64,000 nucleotides of DNA, taken from NCBI RefSeq assembly GCF_013694245.2, contig NZ_CP059322.2, positions 2,786,001 through 2,850,000 on the forward strand, in the 5' to 3' direction. This DNA is from Micromonospora ferruginea. GTDB lineage: Bacteria; Actinomycetota; Actinomycetes; Mycobacteriales; Micromonosporaceae. Below the pieces are notes generated by a model. That model did not search any database and was not told the origin of the DNA. It saw only the letters and a program-made list of their open reading frames with translations. Positions 30,901-39,279 of the stretch are shown here, one piece after another; position 1 is the first letter of the stretch; every line of letters begins with the position of its first letter. Both the position numbers and the translations under genes were made by a program.

Positions 30901-33439
30901 GCGTGGCCAGGTCGCCGGTGGGCTCGCCCGGCCCGGGCAGGCTGCCCAGCGGGGTGAGCGCGCGCTGCGCCTCGCCGGCCTTGGCGACCTGCATCCGGGC
31001 CAGGTTGGCGAGCTGCCGGCCGGGGCCGCACTCGACGAGCGCCCAGGTGCCCTCGGCGAGCAGGGTGGCCACGCACGCGCCGAAGCGCACCGGCCGGCGC
31101 AGGTGCGACGCCCAGTACGCCGGGTCGGTGGCCTGCGCGTCGGTGATCCAGGTGCCGGTCACGTTGGACACGAACGGCACGGCCGGCGCGCGCAGCGGCA
31201 CGGTCGCCATCAGCGCGGTGAACTCGTCCAGGATCGGGTCCATCATCGGCGAGTGGAAGGCGTGCGAGGTGCGCAGCAGCTTCGACTTGTTCTTGCTGCC
31301 CAGGCTCTCCGCGAACGCCTCGACCAGCGGGGTCTCGCCGGCCACCACGCAGGTGCCGGGGCCGTTCACGGTCGCCACCGACAGGCCCTCGGGCAGCGTG
31401 TCGGCCACCGCCGACTCGTCCAGCGTCACCGCCAGCATGGACCCGGCCGGCAGGGCGTGCATGAGCCGGCCCCGGGCGGCGACCACCCGCAGCGCGTCGG
31501 GGAGGCTGAGCACCCCGGCGACGGTGGCGGCCACGTACTCGCCGATGGAGTGGCCGATCATCGCGGCCGGGGAGACGCCGGCGGCGCGCCAGGCGGCGGC
31601 GAGCGCGTACTCGACGGTAAACAGGGCGGGCTGGGTCCAGCGGGTCTCGGTGAGCTTCGTCGCCGCCTCCGGGTCCCGGCCGAGGATCAGGTCCCGGATG
31701 TCCAGGCCCAGCTCGGGGTGGAGCAGCTCGGCGCACTCGTCGACGGCGGCGGCGAACGTCGGGTCCTCGGCGTACAGCTCGGCGCCCATGCCGGCATACT
31801 GCGAGCCCTGCCCACTGAACAGGAAGGCCACCCGGGGGGCTGGGCCGTCGGCGACGCCCCGCTGGGCCTTGCGCCGGTCGCGCAGCGCGGCAACCGCCGT
31901 CGGGGGGTCACCGGCGACCACGGCGGCGCGGTGCGGGTAGCGCTGGCGGCCCACCCGCAGCGTGTGCGCCACGTCGGCGAGCAGGTCCGGGCCGCCGGCG
32001 GTGGCGCGCTCCAGGTGGTCGGCGAGGTCGCGGACCGCGGCGTCCAGCGCGGTCGGGGTCTTCGCCGACACCTGGAGCAGGTGCGCGGGGCGGACCCGCC
32101 GCTCGGACCGGTACGCCGCCGGCGCCTCCTCGAGCACCACGTGCGCGTTGGTGCCGCCGATGCCGAACGAGCTGACGCCGGCCCGGCGCGGCCCGCCGTC
32201 GGCGTCCCACTTGGTCAGCGTGTTCGCCACGTAGAACGGGGTGTCGGCGAAGTCGATGGCCGGGTTCGGCGTCTCGTAGTTGATGGTCGGCGGGATCAGC
32301 CCGTGCTCCATGGCCAGCACCGTCTTGATCACGCTGACGATGCCGGACGGCTGGCTGAGGTGGCCGATGTTGGACTTCACCGAGCCGATGCCGCACCAGC
32401 CCCGGTCGTCGGTGTCGCGGGTGTAGACGGCGGACAGCGCGGCGACCTCGATCGGGTCGCCGAGCGCGGTGCCGGTGCCGTGCGCCTCGACGTAGCTGAT
32501 GCTGCGCGGGTCGATCCCGGCCAGCCCGACGGCCTGCGCGACGGCCTCGACCTGCCCGTCGATGCTGGGCGCGGTGAAGCCGACCTTCCCGGCGCCGTCG
32601 TTGTTGATCGCGTTGCCGAGCACCACCGCGCGGATGGTGTCGCCGTCGGCGATCGCGTCGGAGAGGCGCTTGAGCAGGGTGACCCCGACGCCGCTGCCCC
32701 AGACCGTGCCGTTCGCGTCGGCGTCGAACGGCCGGCACCGCCCGTCCGGCGAGGTGAAGCCGTCCATGCCGATGTAGCCGGCGTGCGGCAGCTCGATGTT
32801 CACGCCGCCGGCGAGCGCCATGTCGCACTCGCCGTTGCGCAGCGCCTCGCAGGCGAGGTGGAACGCCACCAGCGAGGTGGAGCAGGCGGTGTGCACGGTC
32901 AGGCTCGGCCCGCGCAGGTCCAGCCGGTACGACACGTTGGTGGCCACGTAGTTCGGCGAGTTGCCGGTGGCGATGGAGACCGCGCCGTGCGGACTGCCGC
33001 CGACCCGCTTGTTGCGCAGCACGTAGCGGTTCAGGTAGGTGGTGCCGCCGGTGCCCGCGTACACGCCGACCGCGCCGTCGTAGCGGCCCGGGTCGTAGCC
33101 GGCGTCCTGCAGCGCGGTGTAGCAGCTCTCCAGGAACAGCCGGTGCTGCGGGTCGGTGATCTCGGCCTCGCGGGCGGTCATCCCGAACAGGCCGGCGTCG
33201 AACTCGTCGTAGCCGTCGACCAGCGGGGCCCGGTTCACCCAGCTCGGGTCGTCGACCTCGTCGGCGCTGACGCCGCGGGCGATCTGCTCGTCGCGGGTCA
33301 GCTCGGTCGTCGACTCCACGCCGTCGACCAGGTTGCGCCAGAACTCGTCGACGTCGGCCGCGCCGGGGAGGCGGGCGGCCAACCCGACGATGGCGATGGG
33401 TTCGATGCCGTCGTCGGCGGCGGGAATGTCGTCAGTCAT
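27980..33439 (-). CDS. type I PKS module KS-AT-KR-DH-ACP
   Basis: A 1819-residue protein. KS (10-440) with Cys186 (TACSTS), His320 (EAHGTG) and His360 (NIGH). AT (535-830) with GHSIGE (Ser631) and HAFH at 726-729, the malonyl-CoA signature. KR (about 910-1340) with GGLGGIG at 1149, Ser1295, Tyr1308 and Asn1312. DH (about 1380-1630) with HRIGGVPVVP (His1396) and LHPALLD (Asp1560). ACP with Ser1756 (GGNSLV). All active-site residues are present, so one malonate extension with reduction and dehydration to an enoyl unit is expected. The DH follows the KR, the reverse of the usual cis-AT order. ATG at 33439. Confidence 0.93.
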   Translation of the reverse strand: MTDDIPAADDGIEPIAIVGLAARLPGAADVDEFWRNLVDGVESTTELTRDEQIARGVSADEVDDPSWVNRAPLVDGYDEFDAGLFGMTAREAEITDPQHRLFLESCYTALQDAGYDPGRYDGAVGVYAGTGGTTYLNRYVLRNKRVGGSPHGAVSIATGNSPNYVATNVSYRLDLRGPSLTVHTACSTSLVAFHLACEALRNGECDMALAGGVNIELPHAGYIGMDGFTSPDGRCRPFDADANGTVWGSGVGVTLLKRLSDAIADGDTIRAVVLGNAINNDGAGKVGFTAPSIDGQVEAVAQAVGLAGIDPRSISYVEAHGTGTALGDPIEVAALSAVYTRDTDDRGWCGIGSVKSNIGHLSQPSGIVSVIKTVLAMEHGLIPPTINYETPNPAIDFADTPFYVANTLTKWDADGGPRRAGVSSFGIGGTNAHVVLEEAPAAYRSERRVRPAHLLQVSAKTPTALDAAVRDLADHLERATAGGPDLLADVAHTLRVGRQRYPHRAAVVAGDPPTAVAALRDRRKAQRGVADGPAPRVAFLFSGQGSQYAGMGAELYAEDPTFAAAVDECAELLHPELGLDIRDLILGRDPEAATKLTETRWTQPALFTVEYALAAAWRAAGVSPAAMIGHSIGEYVAATVAGVLSLPDALRVVAARGRLMHALPAGSMLAVTLDESAVADTLPEGLSVATVNGPGTCVVAGETPLVEAFAESLGSKNKSKLLRTSHAFHSPMMDPILDEFTALMATVPLRAPAVPFVSNVTGTWITDAQATDPAYWASHLRRPVRFGACVATLLAEGTWALVECGPGRQLANLARMQVAKAGEAQRALTPLGSLPGPGEPTGDLATLLGTAGALWCAGAPVDLAVDPDARRVPLPTYPFERRRYWVDPDPVREEAAAPVETGPRPLPEWFAVPVWRQAAPAREVAPLGRCLVLADGPRGEALVAALRVAGDDPVEVRAGGAFTATATGFRLRPGSREDAEALVAALGADLPRRIVHAFALDGEPAGTDVAAAWAAQERGFFGALHLVQALAGAGLTADEAGVHLDLVTAGIGDVRGDDLVRPEHATLAGLARVLPVELPGLTVRLLDADPAARGVAALAVELRSPVDPEHPEVALRRDRRWVGGYEQVTVAAEDEPGVLREEGRYLITGGLGGIGVTLAEDFARRTRAKLVLLARSGLPERDDWDGHLAVHGGADRAGRAIAAIRRMEAAGAEVLVLAADVTDPDDLRRVRAEAERRFGGLDGIVHAAGLPGGGMAEVKERAEAERVLAPKLAGTLALAQVFGDLPLDFVALCSSITAVIGGFGQVDYCAANNVLDALARSGAGFRAPVVSQNWGGWAEVGMAVETAAPAAFRAAGRDTVTSAVTHPVLTTMVAGPDGTVLHGLVAADTHWLLDEHRIGGVPVVPGTAHLESVRAAVVAALPAPAPDAAVELRDVVFLEPFSVPDGAVAQYRVELAPTEDGVDFTVASLTAGRLRTHVRGAAGWTTEAAPPAAPATVAGRRVDDDASFGRGRTSMLTFGPRWAALAEHHLADGEELARVQAPAAARGDLPAWGLHPALLDVATAFGRGQGSGTYLPLSYGRIVVRGALPEQFHSHLRHRPAATDEVVAADLSLRDPDGRELVAISDFVLRRVDQGAVTGNLAEAPAEADAPAVVTEDIRPVDGAEAFRRSLGAGLGAQVVIATRTVADIRRRAARVTTDSLAEETDAPTGAPAASGGGSAAPGTELEKTIAQVWRDGLGVTDIGVDDDFFALGGNSLVAVQLIAAMRKATGVRLPMRSLFETPTVAGLAARIEELRAEAPADQPAAPAAIPAIPRLPRG

Positions 33440-33475
33440 GGGAGGTCGTCCTTCAGTTCGCACGGGGTTGCGGCA

Positions 33476-36400
33476 TCACTGCTGGTGAGGTCTGCGGGGT
33501 GGCGGGGTACGGCGGGCACGTCCCCGCCGGGCGGCGGCGCGCATCGCGGCGCGGGCCAGTTCCGGCCGCTCGGCGGCACCGTCGAGGCTGGCGGCGAGCG
33601 CCCGCACGGTCGGGTGGCGGAACAGGTCGAGCATGGTGATCGAGCGGCCGGTGGCCTCGGTGAGACGGGCGTGCACCGCGGCGAGGGCCATCGAGTGGCC
33701 GCCGATGTCGAAGAAGTTGTCGGCCACGCCGACGGTGTCGCGGTCGAGCACGTCGCGCCAGATGCCGGCGATCAGCTCCTCGGTCGCGGTGAGCGCGTCC
33801 GGGCCGGCGGGCAGCGGCGCCCGCGCCGGTTCGGCGGCGACCACGGTCATCGCGCCGAGCGCGGCCACCCGGACCGCCGGGCGGGGCAGCTCGGCGGCCA
33901 CCTCGACGGCCGGCGCGTCCGGGTCGGCGGCGAGCGCGCCGACCAGGGCGGCCAGGTCGGCCAGGAGCGCGGTGATCCGGTCGCCGTCGAACAGGTCCGG
34001 GTTGTGCACCACCTCGACGCCGGCCCGACCGTCGCGCTCCACCACGTAGACGGTCAGGTCGAACGGCGACCCGGGTTTCGGCACCGGCGCCGGCTCGACG
34101 GTCAGGTCGGCCAGGGCCAGCCGGGGCGGCACGAAGTTGAGCACGTTGAACAGCACCTGCACCAGCGGCGCGCGGGAGGTGTCCCGGCCGACGCCCAGCG
34201 CCTCGACCAGGCGTTCCAGCGGCGCGCCCGGGTGCGCGGTCACGTCGTGCAGCTCGGCGGCGCACCTGTCGACCTGCTCGGCGAAGGTGCCGCCGGCCCG
34301 GACCCGCACCGGGACGGTGTCGATGAAGAAGCCGATCACCTCGTCGAACGCGGCCAGCCGCCGGTCGGCGACGATCGCGCCGAGCACGTGGTCGTCGCCG
34401 CCGGTGAGCCGGCGCAGCAGCTCGCCGAAGCCGGCCAGCAGCACCGCCGCGACGGTGGTGCCGCGCCGCGCGGCCAGCTCGCGCACCGCCCGGTCGGCCG
34501 GCTCGTCCAGCGCCACCGCGGCCTCCGCGCCGGCGTACGTCTGCACCGCCGGGCGGGGCCGGTCGCGGGGCAGGTCCAGCACCGTCGGCGCGCCGGCCAG
34601 GTGCGCGGTCCACCAGGCCAGGTCGGCGTCGCCACGACGACGGTCCCGGGTCTCCCGCCACACCGCGTAGTCGGCGTAGGTGGCGGGCAGCGGCGCGCGG
34701 CCCGGCACGGAGCGGCCCAGCGCGCGGGCGTACGCGGCACCCAGCTCGTCGTAGAGCAGCGCCTCGGACCAGCCGTCGAAGACCGCGTGGTGCACGGTCA
34801 CCGCCAGCACGTGCTCCTCGGCCGCCAGCCGGTAGACGGTCACCTGCCAGGGCGGGCCGGTGGCCAGGTCGAACGCGTGCCCGGCGCCGGCCGCGAGCAT
34901 GCCGGCCAGCTCGGTGTCCGGGTCGGCGGCGGCGGTCAGGTCGACCACCGGCACGGCCACGTCGGTGGGCTCCTCGCGGACCGCGTACGGCACGCCGCCG
35001 GACTGCGCGATGCGCCAGCGCAGCACGTCGTGCCGCTCGGCGACCACGCGCAGGGCCGCGCCGAGCGCGACCACGTCGAGCGGCCCGCGCAGCCGGTGCG
35101 CGACCGCGATGTTGTAGGGCGCGCTGGACGGGGCGAGCTGGTCCATGAACCACAGCCGCCGCTGCGGCGGCGACAGCGTGGGCGGGTTGCCGGTGGTCAG
35201 CTCGTCGCCGCAGGCCGGGTCGGCGGCGCGGACCCGGTCGACGAGCGCGGCGAAGGTGCGGTCGGTGAACAGCACCCGGGTGTCCACCTGCCGGCCGGTC
35301 TCCGCGCGCAGCGCGGCGACCAGCCGCATCGCGGCGATGGAGTTGCCGCCGGCGGCGAGGAAGTCGCTGTCCGGCCCGGGAGCGGCGCCGAGCAGCCGGG
35401 TCCACAGTCGCCGGACCGCGCGCTCCACCCCGTCCCCGCCGTCGGGCGTGTCGTGCTCCGGCGCGACGGCCGTGGCCAGCGCGCGCAGCGCCGGCCGGTC
35501 CAGCTTGCCGGTGGTCGGGCTGACCGGCAACGTGGCCAGCCGCACCGTCCGGGCCGGCAGCATCGCGGCGGTCAGCCGCTGCTCGGCGTACGCCCGCAGC
35601 GCGTCGTCGTCCGGCGCGCCGGCCGGGGTGAGGAACGCGACCAGCTCGGTGCCGGCCGGGCCGGGCACCGCCTCCACCGCGACCCGCTCCACGCCGGGGT
35701 GGGCGGCCAGCACGGCCTCCACCTCGCCCAGCTCGATGCGCTGCCCGCGCACCTTGACCTGCCGGTCGGCCCGGCCGAGGTAGACGATCCGGCCGTCCGG
35801 CGCCTGCCGGACCAGGTCACCGGTGCGGTAGAGCCGCCCGCCGGGGACATCGCCGAACTCGTCCGGCACGAACCGCTCGGCGGTCAGCGCGGGCCGGTTG
35901 AGGTAGCCGTCGGCCAGGCCCGGCCCGCCGATCAGCAGCTCGCCGGTCTCCCCCGGCGGCACCGGCCGCAGGTCCGCGTCGACCACGTACGCGCGGTGGT
36001 TGGGCAGCGGGCGGCCGATCGGCACCGGGTCGGCGTCGGCCGGGGTGAGATCGCCGCTGACCGCCAGCACGGTGGTCTCGGTCGGCCCGTAGCCGTTGAG
36101 GAAGCGCCGCCCGGGCGCCCAGCGGGCGACCAGCTCGGCCGGCACCGCCTCGCCGCCGCAGAGCAGCACCCGCCACGACGGCAGGTCGGCCGGGTCGAGC
36201 AGGGCCAGCACGGTCGGGGTGATGAAGCCCCAGGTCACCTCGTGCGCGGCGACGAACCGGGCCAGCCGCGCCGGATCCGACCGGTCGTCGGCGCCGAGCA
36301 GTTGCACCGCGCCGCCGAGGGTCAGCGGCACGAACAGGTCCATGGTGGCCGCGTCGAAGCCGAGCGAGGCGATGCCGAGGCTGCGCACCGACGCGTCGGC

Positions 36401-36976
36401 GCCGGTCAGCGCGCTCACCCCGGTGACGAACTCGACCGCGTTGCGGTGGGTGGTGAGCACGCCCTTGGGTCGGCCGGTGGATCCGGAGGTGAACAGCACG
36501 TACGCCGGGTCGCCGGGGCGCGCCGGGCAGGGCGCGAGCGGGGCCGGGTCGGGCCGGCCGAGCGCCTCGACGCCGGGCATGTCGCCGAACTCGGCTTCGG
36601 CCGCGTCGCCGACCACCACCCGCACGCCCGCGTCGCGGGCAATCTCGCGCAGCCGGTCCCGCGGGCCGCCCGGCTCCAGCGGCACGTACGCGGCGCCGGC
36701 CAGCAGCACCCCGACCACGTCCACCACCAGGTCCGGGGTGCGCGCGCCGCACACGCCGACCCGGTCACCCCGGCCGACGCCCCGCCCGCGCAGCGCGGCG
36801 GCCACCCCGGCGGCCCGCTCGACGAGCCGGCGGTAGGTGAGCCGGGCGTCCCACTGGCGCACCGCCACCGCGTCCGGCACCCGGGCGGCCCGGTCGACGA
36901 TCAGGTCGGCGAGGGTGGCGTCCGGCCAGGGCAGGTCCGCCCCGGAGGCGGCGCTGATGGTCAGGGTGTCGGTCAC
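33476..36976 (-). CDS. NRPS with A-T-C-T architecture
   Basis: A 1166-residue protein. Adenylation domain (20-500) with [12 protein letters not shown] and Lys491; pocket residues read roughly D-A-M-F-L-G-G-V-L, suggesting a hydrophobic residue, not confidently assigned. First carrier domain with Ser546 (AAGGNSIAAM). Condensation domain (598-1020) with intact HHAVFDG (His730, Asp734). Second carrier domain with Ser1095 (IGGHSMALA), lacking its own adenylation domain. A basic tail ends the protein. The second carrier must be loaded by another enzyme, in trans. GTG start at 36976, overlapping the LanB-like stop (GTGA); 36 nt before the PKS gene. Confidence 0.9.
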   Translation of the reverse strand: MTDTLTISAASGADLPWPDATLADLIVDRAARVPDAVAVRQWDARLTYRRLVERAAGVAAALRGRGVGRGDRVGVCGARTPDLVVDVVGVLLAGAAYVPLEPGGPRDRLREIARDAGVRVVVGDAAEAEFGDMPGVEALGRPDPAPLAPCPARPGDPAYVLFTSGSTGRPKGVLTTHRNAVEFVTGVSALTGADASVRSLGIASLGFDAATMDLFVPLTLGGAVQLLGADDRSDPARLARFVAAHEVTWGFITPTVLALLDPADLPSWRVLLCGGEAVPAELVARWAPGRRFLNGYGPTETTVLAVSGDLTPADADPVPIGRPLPNHRAYVVDADLRPVPPGETGELLIGGPGLADGYLNRPALTAERFVPDEFGDVPGGRLYRTGDLVRQAPDGRIVYLGRADRQVKVRGQRIELGEVEAVLAAHPGVERVAVEAVPGPAGTELVAFLTPAGAPDDDALRAYAEQRLTAAMLPARTVRLATLPVSPTTGKLDRPALRALATAVAPEHDTPDGGDGVERAVRRLWTRLLGAAPGPDSDFLAAGGNSIAAMRLVAALRAETGRQVDTRVLFTDRTFAALVDRVRAADPACGDELTTGNPPTLSPPQRRLWFMDQLAPSSAPYNIAVAHRLRGPLDVVALGAALRVVAERHDVLRWRIAQSGGVPYAVREEPTDVAVPVVDLTAAADPDTELAGMLAAGAGHAFDLATGPPWQVTVYRLAAEEHVLAVTVHHAVFDGWSEALLYDELGAAYARALGRSVPGRAPLPATYADYAVWRETRDRRRGDADLAWWTAHLAGAPTVLDLPRDRPRPAVQTYAGAEAAVALDEPADRAVRELAARRGTTVAAVLLAGFGELLRRLTGGDDHVLGAIVADRRLAAFDEVIGFFIDTVPVRVRAGGTFAEQVDRCAAELHDVTAHPGAPLERLVEALGVGRDTSRAPLVQVLFNVLNFVPPRLALADLTVEPAPVPKPGSPFDLTVYVVERDGRAGVEVVHNPDLFDGDRITALLADLAALVGALAADPDAPAVEVAAELPRPAVRVAALGAMTVVAAEPARAPLPAGPDALTATEELIAGIWRDVLDRDTVGVADNFFDIGGHSMALAAVHARLTEATGRSITMLDLFRHPTVRALAASLDGAAERPELARAAMRAAARRGRARRTPPPRRPHQQ

Positions 36977-39279
36977 CGGTGTGCTCCCAGGTGCTCGGCC
37001 GGATCGGTGATCTGGAGGCGGAGTTCGCTGACGTAGCCGCGGCCGTGGGCGTCGGGCACCCAGGCCTCGGCGGGGGCGGGCAGCAGCTCGGAGACCACCA
37101 CCGGCACGTCCGGGCCGGTACGCAGCGCGGCGTCCACCATGGCGCACAGCGACTGCGCGTACAGCGGGCCGGTCAGGTCCACGTAGCAGGGCTTGATCTC
37201 GGTGCCCACCTTGACGAACACCCGCTCGGGCAGGTCGGTCTCCGCCCGCCAGCGGCGGACCGCCAGGTAGCGGGCGTGCTCGTCGGCGTGGCCGCCCAGC
37301 CCGCACGCGCCGGCCGTGGTGCGCCAGGTGCGCCGGGCCACCACCAGCCGGTCGATGGTGATCCGGGGCGTGTGCGGCGCGGCGCCGAACAGCTTGAACG
37401 CGTCCAGCAGCAGCGAGCCGAGCAGGGTGGCGAAGACCTCCATCAGCGGCCAGCGGGCGCCGTCCGGGAAGACCGCGGTGAGCCGGTCCCCGTCACGCTC
37501 CACCACCACCGCCGTGGCCGGGACCAGCCGGTCGGTGTCGGCGCCGTGCGCGGTGTCGATGCCGAGCTGGCGGTCCGCCGGGCCGGTCAGCGCGTACGTG
37601 GTGCGGGTGGTCCGGCGGGGGAAGCTGTCCGGCCAGAGCACCCGCAGCCGGACCGGGCCGAGGTCGGCGTCGAGGTCGGCGCGCAGCGCGGCCGGGTCGG
37701 GGTGGAACGGGCTGAGCACCGCGCTGTCGAACGCCACCGACGCGGGGTGCAGCTCGCCGAGCACCAGCAGGAACTCGCCCCGCTCGACCGCCTCCGGGGA
37801 CGCGGCGCTGAGCTGGACGTCCGGGTTGTGCAGCCGGGCCGACGGCCAGCCGGGGGTCTCGGCCGGGAACAGCTCCCGCACCCGCTCGGCCACGTCGGCC
37901 GCGCGCACCCGCAGCTCCGCCTGCCCGGCCGGCAGGTCGCGCAGGCCGAACAGCTCGGCCCAGCGCTCGGTCAGCTCCCTCCCGGCGAGGCCGATCGGGC
38001 CGTCCGGAGCGATCAGCGTGCCCTGCGCCAGCAGCCACAGGTCGGCCAGCCGCACCGGCTCACCGCCGGCGGCCAGTTCCTCGTGCAGCTCGGTGAAGAG
38101 GTCGCCGCAGCGCTCGGCGACCCGCACGGTGAACCAGCGGGCGGTGCGCAGCACCACCGCGAGGGGTTCGGCGAGCGCGTCGGTGACCGCCGAGCCGATC
38201 CGGAACTCCAGGTCGCGGGCGGTCTCCTCGTAGCAGACGGTGCGCGCCGCGTACATCTGTCCGCTGTTGCGGGTGGCCGGGCGGCCGGTGACCGCGGTGA
38301 ACTCCGCGTTCAGCGCGGCGAGCGCGGCGCCGAGCCGGTCCGGGTCGCCGGCCGCGGCCGACACCGCGTCGCGGGCGCCCCGGAGCCGGTCGAACTCCGC
38401 CGCCGTCGCGTCGCGCACCGGCCCGTCGCCGATGGCGGCGATCCGCGCGGTGAGCACCTGCTCGGCGTCCGGGGCGATCGGCAGGTTCGCGCCCCAGGTG
38501 AGCTGGCCGCGTTCCACCCACCGGTCGAGCAGCAGGTAGACGTCGTCGGCGCCGTGCACCACACCCTCGGCGCACAGCCGCTCGGCCAGTTCCCGCGCCG
38601 GGGTGCGCCCGTCGCAGTCGGCCAGCAGGCGGGCCTCGACCGGGGTCAGCGCGATCGACGGGTGCAGCGGCCAGCGCAGCTCCCGGCCGGCGACGGTCAG
38701 GTGCGGTTGCAGCGCCGGCGCCCACCAGCGGCGCACCGCCAGGTCGTCGGCGAGCCGGTCGGCGTACGCGATCAACGCCCACGCCTCGAAGAACACCCGG
38801 CGTCGGTGCACCAGCGCCGCGCCGGGCGCGGTGCGCACGCCGCGCGTCGTCGGGTCGAACGTGCCCCAGCAGACCGGGCCGAAGAAGCCGATGGTCTCGG
38901 CCTTGCCGCAGTAGCGCTGCCAGTAGCGCAGCAGGCTCAGCTCGCGCTTGCGCCGGCGCACGTTGCGCACCTGCGGGTCGGTGCGCAGCAGGCCGTCCAG
39001 CGCGATCAGCATGTCCGGGTTCTGCCAGGTGACCGCCTCGCGCAGCAGCGGGTCGGCGGCCAGCTCGCCGGCCACCGCCGACGACTCGGCGAACGCCTCG
39101 CGCAGGGTCTTGTCGAACACCTCCGGGGTGCCGGCGCCGGCCAGCGTCGCGTCGGCGGCGGCCGCGCACTCCGGCGCGGCGAACCGGTCCAGCCCGGCGG
39201 CCGGGAACCCGGCGGTCCGCAGGACCACGTCCCGCCAGACCGACCAGCCGGTCTCGCCCAGGGGCACCAGGTGGCTCAT
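36973..39279 (-). CDS. stand-alone LanB-type (Lant_dehydr_N-like) protein
   Basis: A 768-residue protein resembling the glutamylation (N-terminal) domain of class I lantibiotic dehydratases. Seen: VPLGETGWSVWRDVVLRTAGFP at the start, a basic RNVRRRKRELSLLRYWQRYCGKAETIGFFGP segment corresponding to the LanB 'RY..R...PFGLF' region, TPRITIDRLVVARRTW near 640, and a terminal SELRLQITD. It lacks the SpaB_C elimination domain and no small partner is encoded nearby. This size and content also fits the PEARL group, which ligates aminoacyl-tRNA-derived residues to a peptide. Known LanB proteins use aminoacyl-tRNA; use in an NRPS-PKS line is inference. The start overlaps the upstream stop (ATGA). Confidence 0.8.
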   Translation of the reverse strand: MSHLVPLGETGWSVWRDVVLRTAGFPAAGLDRFAAPECAAAADATLAGAGTPEVFDKTLREAFAESSAVAGELAADPLLREAVTWQNPDMLIALDGLLRTDPQVRNVRRRKRELSLLRYWQRYCGKAETIGFFGPVCWGTFDPTTRGVRTAPGAALVHRRRVFFEAWALIAYADRLADDLAVRRWWAPALQPHLTVAGRELRWPLHPSIALTPVEARLLADCDGRTPARELAERLCAEGVVHGADDVYLLLDRWVERGQLTWGANLPIAPDAEQVLTARIAAIGDGPVRDATAAEFDRLRGARDAVSAAAGDPDRLGAALAALNAEFTAVTGRPATRNSGQMYAARTVCYEETARDLEFRIGSAVTDALAEPLAVVLRTARWFTVRVAERCGDLFTELHEELAAGGEPVRLADLWLLAQGTLIAPDGPIGLAGRELTERWAELFGLRDLPAGQAELRVRAADVAERVRELFPAETPGWPSARLHNPDVQLSAASPEAVERGEFLLVLGELHPASVAFDSAVLSPFHPDPAALRADLDADLGPVRLRVLWPDSFPRRTTRTTYALTGPADRQLGIDTAHGADTDRLVPATAVVVERDGDRLTAVFPDGARWPLMEVFATLLGSLLLDAFKLFGAAPHTPRITIDRLVVARRTWRTTAGACGLGGHADEHARYLAVRRWRAETDLPERVFVKVGTEIKPCYVDLTGPLYAQSLCAMVDAALRTGPDVPVVVSELLPAPAEAWVPDAHGRGYVSELRLQITDPAEHLGAHR

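Noticed and set aside
27848..37036. A plus-strand open frame of about 3060 codons across the PKS and A-T-C-T genes
   Set aside because: Same artefact: it spans several well-supported genes on the other strand and shows no protein motif.
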